Source: Diphasiastrum complanatum
Lineage: Eukaryota > Streptophyta > Lycopodiopsida > Lycopodiales > Lycopodiaceae
Assembly (NCBI GenBank): GCA_029204225.1
Contig: CM055107.1
Location: 27,643,072 to 27,707,071, forward strand
Length of the DNA: 64,000 nucleotides
Reading direction: 5' to 3'
Shown: in pieces, positions 25,401 through 37,400 of the stretch
Numbering within the stretch: position 1 is the first letter of the stretch
Layout: every line of letters begins with the position of its first letter
Position numbers and translations under genes: made by a program
Notes under the pieces: model-generated
The model's database searches: none
Told to the model about the DNA's origin: nothing
What the model saw: the letters and a program-made list of their open reading frames with translations, nothing else

Positions 25401-28400
25401 TGTTTCTCTACTACTCCATTTGTCACCATCGATCCTTCTCCTATTACCACCTCTTCTTGTTGATCCAGTTCTTCATGCTTCTAGTCACTATAGATTGCAT
25501 GTTCGAGATTTTAGGGATAACGTGCAACTTTTTGTTTACTTAGGGTCTCTTGATGGCAATGAGTGGAACAATTGATTTCACAAAATGGACACTTATTTCA
25601 TGTTATCGTTTCAGCATGCTACTCATGTTGAAATTGTCACTTTCAACGTGATATAATTGATTAATCATGAGATCTATGATCATGATAGGATCTCACACGT
25701 GTGGAGCCTATTCCCACGTGTGAAAGGATGTACAAAATGTACTTGTAATTAGCTAGATTCATTATGGTTCAATCTACACAAGTGTGAACTTGATTTGTGG
25801 CTAGAATCTAAGAAAAAGTCACTTTGACCAATTTTCATGTAATTAGCTTGCACTTCCATGTGAATGAGTAAATGCTCCCACATGGCAAGTTGTTGTTTAC
25901 ACGTGTGGATCAGGTTGTAGAGGATAAGATGTGGATATTCCACTAGATACTATTTTGTAGGGAATATCCCTATTTTTGTGGAGACTAGCTTTTGGTTTCT
26001 AGCTAGTGTGATAAGTCAACTTTGGATAGTGGGCATATTTGGCTCGTATTGGTGGATCTAGATGATAAGGCACTCTTCACACATGTGAAGGCCTGCTGGA
26101 CAATACACAGCTCGTGGATGTACTTGATCTATAAAGAGATCAACCAAATCAATAGAAAGTTGATGAGACATTGGCATTCTAGCAATTTGCTTGTAATTCA
26201 CTCATTAAAATTGTGTTTTGATGCTTGGAATGGTTTTGTATGCAAATGTACTTTGCTCTCAAGTTGCAGTCCGTACAGTGACTATCCTCCACACGTGTGA
26301 GGCCGCCCTTGTTTGTTTTTTATCATTAGATCCATTACTCTTGCTAAAATCATAGTGCATTGTTTCTAGATCAAGATCTAGCCTATAGAACTTGATAGAT
26401 CTTTGGATTTAGCAATCAATAACTCTTGTAGATTGATTTGTACAATCAATTATTGTCCTTTTTTTCAGAAAATCAACATGGTATCAGAGCCAAGTACAAG
26501 AGTGATGTAATGATCCATAAAACTTGTGAAAATCATTGACATTGTGTTGTTTTTGAACTATAATTAGTGGGTGAGCTCTAGGAGAGTGATAACTTCAATC
26601 TTTTTGGTCCAGATCGATTTGTGGGCTGCAAGTGTATTGTCCACTCATGTGAAACCGTACATCAACCTTCAAATCAAGTCTCTATAGTGTTTTTGGTCCA
26701 AAAATTTGCATACTAGTCCAAAATTCGTGAGTTTTGGTGCATTGTCTAGATCTAGGTTCAATCCATTGAATGCTAATGATCAAATAGAGGTTTGAGTCAT
26801 TGAAGCATTTCATTTTGAAGCATTAGATCAGATCATTAAGGCTGATTTGTTCAGATCTTAGTGTGTGAAGAGAAATCAAGCAAAAAGGTGCTAGAATGTT
26901 TTTTTGGGTGTGAGTTTGCTAGGAATTTTTGTCTAGATCTATTCTACCATCATTCAAGCTTGGGCTAGATTTATAGGGACAAGACTATAGGATTCTTTGT
27001 GAACCATAAGTCTACTTTAGATCATTCAAATTCAGAAATCTTTGTGCATTTCATAGAGCAAACATTCACAATGTCTTCCATTGGTGGTTTTTTGTTAGAA
27101 TCTAGTGAGAGACTAACATCTACAAACTATTCCATTTGGAAAGTGAGGATGGAATCACTATTTGTGATCCATGACCTCTATGACATTGTTCTTGGAGTTG
27201 AGGAAGAGCATCAAGCAGCCCAAGAACAATTGAAATACAAGAAGAGGGCTAAATTGGCCCTACATTGTCGAAAGATGAATGTTTCCAATGACCTCTTGAA
27301 AGAGGTGGCTTCTTGTGCCTCATCAAAAGAGGCTTGGGATTCATTGAAGAGTATCTATGAATCCAACAACACTTCTAGAGTACTCATGCTAAGGAATCAA
27401 GTACTCCAAAGCATGAAGGGAAGTGGAGAAAGTGGACAAGAATATGTCCTAAGGATAAAGTCTTTAAACAAAGAATTGGGATCTATTGGAGACAAGATCC
27501 AAGACAAAGGACTAGTACAAGTGATATTGAATGGACTAGGTAATGAGTTCACTAATCTAGTTCAATATTTTGCTATTCAAGACCAACTTCCATCAATAGA
27601 TAAGTTGCATAATATTCTTGTGGCTGAGGAGACTGGGATTTTACACCTCAAGACAAGAATGGGGTCTATGTCACTACATGGTGGTGATGAAAAAGCAAAC
27701 TTCACATCAAAGGGCAAGAAGAAGACTCATCCATTCAAGAAGAACCAAGGCAAGGAGGCCGAGGTCAAGGATGGCGGATCTACCTCCAAAGGGAAGATCA
27801 AGAACAAAGCTAACCTAAAGTGTTGCTTTTGTGGAAAGAAAGGACACTTTGCTTCTGAATGCTATAAGAAGAAGATCTCACAAGGCAATGAGGATCATGG
27901 AAATCTTGCACAAGAGGAGGATGAAGAGGATGGCTTCAACACATCCTTGATGGTAGCATCTACACCAACATCAAGCAAAGAGACACGGTGGATTGTTAGT
28001 AGTGCTAGTTCCCACATGTCATTCAACAAGCATTTCTTTTCTACTTTACTTTCTTGTAATGATTCTAAGAAATCAATCCACACTGCTAGTGATCAAGAAT
28101 GTAAGATAGATGGCATAGGATCTATTCCATTATGCTTTGGATCATCGAAAAGGATAGATCTTGATAATGTTTTGTATGTTCCATCCATTACCAAAAATTT
28201 GCTTAGTGTTGGTCAACTAATGGATAATGGGCTAGATGTACATTTCAAGAATGGAGTGTGTTCCATCTTGAAACATGATAAGTGCATAGCTAGTGGCATT
28301 AAGCAAGGAAGGCTTTTTAAGTTGGATGCTAGTGTGGCCATTGAAAGTGTGAATATGGTTAGGGAGGAGATGACTCAAGTGGAGCTTTGGCACAAAAGAT

Positions 28401-31400
28401 TAGGCCATCCTAATCTTCAATCAATGGAGTCCATGGCCTCAAAGGAGCTAGCTCTCGGCCTACCAAAATTATTCACAAAGTGTGGCAAAGTGTGTGAGGC
28501 ATGTGGCCTTGCAAAGTCACACAAGACATCCTACAAGAGATCTTTGTCAAGATCCACTTCACCCTTGGATCCTATTCATTCAGATGTACATGCTTTTTCT
28601 CATGAAAGTAATGGAGGTGCCTTAGTGTATGTGACTTTCATAGATGATTGTACTAGATTCACTTGGATAGATTTATTGTCCAAGAAAAGCCTTGTATATG
28701 AAGCTTTTGTGAAGTTTAAGTCTCTAGTGGAAAAGCAACTTAGTTCTTGCATCAAAGCTCTAAGATGTGATAATGGAAGAGAATATATCTCCAATAGGAT
28801 GAGAGACTTTTGTGAGAGCAATGGCATTAAGAGAGAGTTGACTTGTTCCTACACCCCCCAACAAAATGGGGTGGCCGAGAGGAAAAATAGGAGCCTATGT
28901 GAATGTGCAAAGTCCTTGAGGCTTGATGCATCTCTACCCATCTCATTTTGGGGAGAGGCCATAACTTGTGCTAACTTTTTATGTAATCGGCTTCCTAGTA
29001 GTGCTATTGGTGGGATCTCACCGTATCAAGCTTTGTTTGGCAATAAGCACAATGTGAAAGACTTTAAAGTTTTTGGATGTATATGTTATGTCTATAGTTG
29101 CAGTGCGATTTTGAATCGCAATTCCGATTCGCGATTCGGGACTTTCCCAGAATCGTGTAGAATCGATTTTTTTTTTTTTTTTTGTGAAATTTTTTTAGGC
29201 AATATGGGTATCAGATGAAAGTTCTGATTGAGGGGATTATGTTTGTGTAGTTTGCCGACTGTTTCGGGTGCGAAACCCCAAAAAGTGTGTTTTCACTCGG
29301 GGAGTTGGAAGGCCAAATCATGAAGAGGCCTTACCCCGGACTCCGCCATTAGGGGGCGTTGCCCCCCAAACCTCCCACCGGGGGGCTACCGCCCCCCGGA
29401 CCCCTTGTTTCTCGGGGGGCTACTGCCCCCCGAACCCCCTAGAGCTTCCTGCTATATAGACACTGTAGATAAAAGTGCCACTGCCCCCCTATAGATAAAA
29501 ATGGGGTCCAAATGCGCGCCGAGAAGGGCCCAATATTTATGCCCCCAACTGTATGTACATTGCACTCACATCTCCAGTGAACCAATTGCAAAAGTGATCA
29601 TCATCCATACAGTTGATAGTCCAAACTGTAGCATTAACATTTACTGAAAACCAGAGCAAATGACAACCGGATAGCTACTGAAAATAAGATCCGTTTGTGC
29701 CTCATCTACTGCACTTCTGAGAGGCAAAACGCTGGTTTGACCATTGATCCCCTAAAAAAATTTCAGCAATAAGCTATTATTCCAAAAAAAAAAAAGATAT
29801 ATATATATATATATATATTTATATTTTTGCGATTCTGGGTCGCGAATCGCAGACCTAGCGAATCGCGATTCGCTGCAACTATGGTTATGTCCACCTTCCT
29901 TTGGAAACTAGAAGGACAAAGATGTGACTTCCTTCAAAGGAATATTTGTAGGCTATAGTGAAAATAGCAAAGGATATAAGGATATTTGATCCTATTTCAA
30001 GGAAGGTAAAAGTTAGCAAGGATGTCTTATTTGATGAATCTCAAAATTCTAAGATGTTTTCAAATGCATCTAATCCTCAATGTGTTGAAGATCTTGCAAG
30101 ACCCGAGGAGGAGCTTCTTGAAAATGATTTTTTGGAAGATCAAGCTCAAGAACCAAAGGGGCCGAGGAGATCCACAAGGAACAAGGCCGAGCCTTCAAGG
30201 CTCACATACTTTGAGAAAGGACAACAAAGGGAAGACACAACTCCTTGAACCTTCTTTGTACATCATGATGGTAAGATCATCATTTTAGTTCTTTATGTTG
30301 ATGATATCATATTGACAGGAAATGATGATGAAGGCATAAGAAATGTTAAAGTTGCATTGTCTAGTGAATTCAAGATGGTAGATCTAGGACTTCTTAAGTT
30401 TACTTGAAATAGAAGTTTCTAGAGGTAGTGATTTCACTTTTATAAGTCAATCAAAGTATGCTACTTCCATTCTTGAAAGGTTTGGCATGAAAGATCGTAA
30501 AGGGATTGACACCCCTATGGAGCAAGTTTGTAAAGTTTCTAATGATGGTGATGAAGCATCCTTTGAGGACATCACACTCTTTAGAAAGCTTATAGGCTCC
30601 TTAATCTATCTGACAATCACTAGACCAGATTTGAGTTATAGTGTAAGCAAGTTGAGTCAACATATGCAAGCTCCTTTGATACATCATTGGAAAAGTGCCA
30701 AAAAGAGTACTTAGATATATCTCTTCTACTAGATTTTTTGGCATTCTCTATCAAGGATCTAACTTGCACTTGAAGGCATGCTCGGATTCGGATTTTGCAG
30801 GTGACAAGATGGATAGGAAAAATCCATAAGTGCATTTGCTACTTTTATTTGTGGAGGAGTGATATCTTGGCTTTCCAAAAAGCAAGAAACTATCTCACTT
30901 TCCTCTTGTGAAGCCGAGTACAAGGCATTGACTTCAACAACAAAAGAACTCCTATGGCTAAGAAGACTTTTCCTCTACAACCTAATCCACACGTGTAAAC
31001 AACAACTTGACATGTGGGAGCATTTACTCATTCACATGGAAGTGCAAGCTACATGAAAATTGGTCAAAGTGACTTTTTCTTAGATTCTAGCCACAAATCA
31101 AGTTTACACTTGTGTAGATTGAACCAAAATGGATCTAACTATTTACAAGTACATTTTGTACATCCTTTCACACGTGGGAACAGGCTCCACACGTGTGAGA
31201 TCCTATCATGATCATAGATCTCATGATTAATCAATTACATCAAGTTGGAAATGACAATTTCAACACTCCTCACTTCTAACTTGGTAAGTCTAATGTACAT
31301 CTATCTACAATTCCAAGAGCACATCTTAACTTGAAAAATGGATCTTTAGGCAATGGCTTAGTTAAGATATCAGCTATGCACTTGGATGATGGCACATGAT

Positions 31401-34400
31401 GAAGCTGTACCTCCTTGGATTGCACCTTTTCCCTCACAAAGTGATGAGCTATCTCAATATGCTTTGTTCTGGCATGGAAGATAGGATTTGTAGCAATTTG
31501 TTGAGATGCTTGATTGTCACAATAAATGTAAGGGATTTCCTCGGCCTTTAGCACTTGTAGTTTCTAGCTAGTGTGATAAGTCAACTTTGGATAATGGGCA
31601 TATTTGGCTCCTATTGGTGGATCTAGATGATAAGGCACTTTTCACACGTGTGAAGGCCTGCTGCTTGTAATTCACTCATTAGAATTGTGTTTTGATGCTT
31701 GGAATGGTTTTGTATGCAAATGTACTTTGCTCTCAAGTTGCAGTTCGTATAGTCCTCCACACGTGTGAGGCCGCCCTTGTTTGTTTTTTATCATTAGATC
31801 CATTGCTCTTGCTAAAGTGCATTGTTTCTACATCAAGATCTAGCCTATAGAACTTGATAGATTTTTGGATTTAGCAGTCAATAACTCTTGTAGATTGATT
31901 TGTACAATCAATCATTGTCCTTTTTTCAGAAAATCAACAACTCACAAGGTTTAGTTTGTTGCTATTCATTTGGAAGGTAATCTCGCTACATGGTTTTGCA
32001 CTCATAAAATGGACTTCTTCATTGATATAGCTTGGCTCAACTTCAAGATGGCTTTTCAAGGAGCTATGATTGATATGTGACTTACTACTCAGTGAGTTCT
32101 TTTTTGTACCCTAGATTGAAATGGTACAATGTTTGAGTATGGTGAGCATTTTGTTGATTTGTTACATCTTCAAAGATCTTTTGCTTGTTGAAGCTCCTTC
32201 ACACAATGTTATTAGGTATGATGTCACATCTTCTACACCGTGGTTCATCTAATGCCCTTGCTTCATCTATCCCTTGTTGTGCCTAGTTGTTTTTCTTTTA
32301 TTGTTTGTTCTATTGTGTTTCACCATTATACTTTTGAAGAGATGCCTAAGATACACTCTAAAAACCTCTCTTCTAAGTGTAAATGCCATGATAAACTTGC
32401 TCGAGATTGTGAGCAGCCCTCTACTCATGCTTCCATCCATGTTCTTGATGTCAATTATCCCGATGAGTTAGACATTGTTGAGGAAGTTGTCTCTTTTGAG
32501 TCTCTTGCGTCTTGACTATGCTGAATGTCATGCCTAGCTTGCCTATGCTACTTGGTCTAGCAAGGTTTTCACTTCTGATTACGTATAATTGGTCGAGAAT
32601 TTCGCTCATGGATTTTGGTAGTACACATTGTTTTATTAGCAACAAAGTTGTTGTTCATGTCCATGTCACACCTATAGATGTTTCCAATCCTATGCGAGTA
32701 GAAGCTACTAGTTATCACTCCTTTCAAAGTACCCACATTCTCCAATGCATTATCTGTCATATTGGAAACTTTCTCACTCAATTTGATTTGTCTATGATCC
32801 CTATTAAGCGTTATGGCATTATTCTTGGGGTTGATTGGTTTGCTTCACTTGGGCATATTATTGTGAAATTGAAAAACTCATCATATCTTTATCACCCAAG
32901 ATGGCCATTTTTACACCTTTGTTGGCATTGATGCTAGTTCTGACTACTAGCTTGTTTCGGCAGAACAATCAAAGCTTATTGTGCTGCATTTCATCTATGT
33001 TCATTTTGCTATTGAACCTTCTGCCTTCCATCTTTTTTTAGTTCCAGCAAGATCACCATGTTTTGATGAACCTCACTTCCTACAACCAAAATGTGATGTT
33101 AACAACCATATTGATCTTCTTCCTTCCAACTTCTAGAGGTCCTTATCACGTGTCTTGCCAAGAGCAAGTTGAACTTGAGGAACTAATTCCCTGCAACTTT
33201 GTCTTATAATTTATTTCTTAGTCAAAGTCCTTTTGGTGGTCCAATCTTACTTCTTGATAAGATGGGACTAAATGTGTTTGTACTCATTATCTTCCTCTGA
33301 ATCGTAGCATTATTTTCACTCGGGACCCGATTTCCCACATAGATGATGTTTTTGACCAATGGGGTAAAGATCTTCATTGTGGGTATCATCAAGTTCGCAT
33401 ACATTATGGAGATGAACCTAAGATAGCTAGCTTTTGAGGTTGTTTCTAGCCTATATGTGTTTCGTGTCTTACCTTTTGGTGTTATTAGTGGCCCGTTTAC
33501 TTTTCAAAATGTTATTAATATTTTTAAACTATTGCTTGGTGTCTATGTCCTAGTTTATGTTGATGATATCCATGTTTATAGTTCTTAAATGAATTCCCAC
33601 ACTACATATTTGGCTTCTGTTTTGAGCTTCTACCCAATCGTTGGTTGTATTCCAAATGCTCCAAGTGTACCTTTGTTGATCCCAAATTGATTCATCTGGT
33701 TTCCTTGTTTCTAAGAGTATTGTTCGCTTGGATCTGTTTAACGTTCATTCTATCAACAGTTGGCCTCAATCCACTGACTTTCATGAAATCGTACGCCTTG
33801 TTACTCATTTGCATGAGCTTGTTCCCAATCTTGCTATTATCGCTCATCCTCTACATGCCTTTCTTCCAAATATGCTGCTTCTGACAAGACTCCGTGTCAA
33901 GAGGCCTTCGATAGTCTCTAAACATATTCCTGTCACTGCCGCTCTACTTGCCTTACTTGATTTTGACAAGAAATTTGCTATTGAAACTAATGCTAGAGTG
34001 TACAGGCTTTCCTTCATGAAGATTCTATTGCTATTGCATCATCAGTAACTCAATGGTTGCCAGTTTCGTTGGATGCAGTCAATTTCTGCAGGCCTTCCAT
34101 TTTCAGTTTCATTATTAGCTTGACAAAAATATTGAGTTGTGCCCATACCATAGTTTGTCCTTCTTGGTTTGATGTCATTCTTGATGCTTATCCATAGTGC
34201 CCTAGTTTTTGAGACATCAATCTTGTTGAAAAACCCTCATCTACTATATCTCTTCAGGTTTCGTCTCTTATCAAAAGGTGCCTTTATCATTATGGAGCTC
34301 TCTGCATTCCCAGTACTATTGCCTTTCCAACAAGCTCGTGCTCGATGTTCACAACTCCCACATTGATGGCCATTATGGTTTTGAGGAATCGATCTCTCGC

Positions 34401-37400
34401 CTCAAGCCTTAATTTTATGGGCCTTGTATTTTGCCTAGCTTGTCCATGCTTGCTCCTTTTGTGATCGTAACAAAAACTCTCATGCTAAGACATCTGGTCT
34501 CCTCCAGCATCAGCCTGTTATAGATCCATATTTCCATTATTTTCATATGAGGACTTCTTAAATCACAGCAAAGGTCATGATTACTGGTAGGATTCAGAAG
34601 CAAGCAAATTTCATTCATGTTCGAGCCACTCGTATTCTACAGCACTGTGCTTCAATATTCTTATCGGAGATTTTTCATTCGCATGAGCTTCCATGATCCA
34701 TCCTTAACGATCAGGATTCCCATTTTCACTTAGATTTTTTGAATTGAGCTGATGCATCATATCTTGGACAGTCAGTTAGTAATGGATACTGCATATCATG
34801 GTCAGTCAGAGCTTTTGAATCTTATTTTAGAAGATTATTTGTGTAGTTCTGTGAGCCTTCTGGTTGAGATTGGGATCAACATAAATAAAGGGCAGAATAT
34901 CATTATAACAATCATGCTAGCAACAATCTAAGGATCACTTCTTTCTTGTTGACACCCAGCTATTCTCCTGCACTTCAAGGTATTCCTCTACCTCTAGATG
35001 GTAATCCAATTACTTTGTCTTCTTTTCTTACGGATGCTTGTGAACTTATTTGTAGATGCAAGGACATTGCAATATACACAACAACAGTACAAAACTGCTA
35101 CTGATCGACGTCAACGTTTTCTTAACTTTCTTGGGGGCGAGGATGTGGTTTTGCATCTCAGCTTTGCTCGCCATAAGTTTGTGCAAGGCCAATTTCGAGT
35201 TGAAATGCTTGCTGCTAGGTACTATTGTCCTTTTGCATCTTGGAGAAGCTTAGACTTGTAAGATATCACATGTTGTAGCAACCCATCACAAATTGTTATT
35301 AATTTTTTGGTAATAAATGCATGTAAGGCCAATAAAGGCACATGCACCGCCATGCTCACACATGCACGACTGCTGTTTTGAGGTTCCATCAAATCTCGAC
35401 CTTTTTCCTTTTTTGCCGCTTATTTTCTTCATGTACGTATTTAGCAATGTTGCCCCCAGCGGCACGGTTAACTTTTGGTCCAGTGGGATGGTAGACCTAT
35501 TAATGAGGTTACACGGGAGACCTTGGACGTTTTTACACATGCCCCTTCAGTACAAGAGCAAGGTTGTGCTCTTCATGTTGCTACCTTCCCAGGGGGGCAG
35601 TGGTAGTGATACACCACATCATATCACTTATTGATGTGGTGTATCATTACTGCCAGCCCCCTGGTAAAGGTGTTACAGGTACTGTTTGGGTGACTACAGA
35701 TCTGCATGTATGAAAGCAGAAACACGTGTGAAATAGTAGCATATACAGGCATGTTTGTCACAAGTTTGTCTGCAAGAGTCTTATTTGGTGAAAATTCTAT
35801 CAAATCAGAGTGGCTTTTAATTAATGATGTAATGATCGGAGAAATTGAGGGAAGTTCCAAACGGATGACATGCTTGAAAGATACACGATGAGGAAAGGTG
35901 CTTGCTGTATGCAAGAAATATGGGGTTTAATAAGAAATATAAGGGCAAGGAAAGAGGAAAAAAAAAATTTGTGCACGGTACTGCTGCTAAGGCGAAACTT
36001 TTTGAAAGTTGTGAGGTGCTAAGTTGAATGGAGAATGTGGAAAATTATGGTGCTAGAAGAGATGCGGACCTGTCTGTGTGTGAAAGTGATGTTGATACAG
36101 ATATGAGTGATATTTGTGAAAAGCAAATCCAAGCTGCTGTGCTGCAATTCAATCTGATTGGTAGAGTGTTAGAATAGCGATACATTAATAAGTGTCTTGG
36201 AAGGGGTCACGAACCGTTTGCAGCATTTTGTCAATCAATATGATAAGTAATGAGGGCGTTCAGGGCCACACCTCCCTGTAGATACCAATAGAGGCTAGAT
36301 AACCAATAGTGTCTACTTAATGCCCGAAATAAGCGATGCCCAAGTGTTGAAATTATATGGCCCAAATGCAGGGATTAACAGGTGCATAACCTACATGTCC
36401 CTGTAAATGACATATAACCTGTAGATAATGCACTTTGGTAGTAACAGGGATTGGGCTGTTAAAATTAAAAATATTGGAGCATACATTGTAGACTTCATGA
36501 AAATATCGATTCATTAAATACATATAACATTTTAAGTCCTATGCTCCTTACAGTCTACAGATTCCAATGTTCATTTTTTTCTTCTACGGTGAAAGCTCTA
36601 GAGTTCTAGATTCTTTTTAAATTTTTCACTTTACGGCACGCGAGTGTGTGGATTAATCTTTGGGTTGTACAGGTATGTACTACACTCCAATAACTGAGAA
36701 TCTGTTAGTGGGCTCACAGCCACAGAGTCCAGATGATATTGAACTTTTACACCAGAATCAAGGAGTTACAGCAATTTTGAACTTGCAACAAGACAAAGAT
36801 ATTGAGTATTGGGGAATTGACCTTGTGCCAATTTTACACAAGTGTGAGGAACTAAAGATACACCACCTGCGGATGCCTGTGAGTCTATAAAGCTATAAGA
36901 TTCGAGCCTTAACGTTTCTAGAGATAAAAAAGTCTCTGCTCTGTTCCTTTTTAAGCGAGTCAAATCTGTAGAACTGACGGTTAATCACTTGACTAAGCAG
37001 GCTAGGGATTTTGACCCAGATTCGCTGAGGAGGGAGCTCCCTCGGGCTGTAGCGGCACTGGAAAAGATTATATCTGATGGGGGCACTGTTTATGTTCATT
37101 GTACAGCAGGCCTTGGAAGGGCACCAGCTGTGGCTATCGCTTATTTCTTCTGGTTCCATGACATGGATGTGAGTTTATGCTTTTCCATGTTCATATGTTA
37201 ATATGCAGCTATGAATCTGTTTGCTGACATGCAGAGCCTTTATTTTTCAAGCTTTGTGTAAAAACTGTTGTCTGGTAGTAAACCAGCACTGTCCCTCTAC
37301 AAGAAAAGGTACTTTGAAGTTTCTGCTTGGCATCTCAGGATTTGCCCCTCAATTATTGCTGAGTTCAATATTAGCTACTCTAATGTATGTTCAAGAATCA

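Larger units (their letters stand above)
25621..31944 (+). mobile_element. Ty1/copia retrotransposon, nested in gypsy gag, TSD ACTCA
   Basis: The 5' LTR is 25626-26478 (853 bp, TGTTGA...CAACA). A primer site TGGTATCAGAGC follows directly at 26479-26490 (initiator-Met tRNA type). Gag-pol runs from about 27000. The 3' LTR remnant ends at 31939 with the same CAACA. Perfect 5-bp duplications ACTCA lie at 25621-25625 and 31940-31944, so the insertion borders are original. Inside it, a hAT-like element sits at 29093-29883, part of RT is deleted near 30245, and 30971-31560 is inverted. The element is dead. Its LTR carries several CACACGTGTG-type palindromes. Confidence 0.85.
25024..35260 (+). mobile_element. 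Ty3/gypsy retrotransposon, decayed, split by a copia insertion
   Basis: A primer-site-like TGGTATCGAAATACTG starts at 25024. A gag frame near 25500-25620 (DFRDNVQLFVYLGSLDGNEW) is cut at 25625 and resumes at 31945 (AIHLEGNLATW), with the copia element exactly between. Downstream in order are a gag tail with a zinc-knuckle-like part (EEMPKIHSK..., about 32340), a protease/aspartic block (FGSTHCFISN, GVDWFASLG, 32610-32850), RT (VLPFGVISGPFTFQNV and YVDDI, 33460-33570), an RNase H part (about 33960), and the integrase C-terminus (AARYYCPF, 35210). Many stops and frameshifts show it is dead. Its LTRs were not resolved. Confidence 0.65.

Noticed and set aside
25129-25575. 148-codon frame with hydrophobic Phe/Leu stretches as a membrane protein
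   Set aside because: Its C-terminal part is gypsy gag, and the hydrophobic part comes from T/C-rich leader sequence.
29093-29218. C-terminal tail of the copia gag-pol frame beyond 29092
   Set aside because: The last about 40 codons lie in the hAT-like insertion and are not part of the polyprotein.
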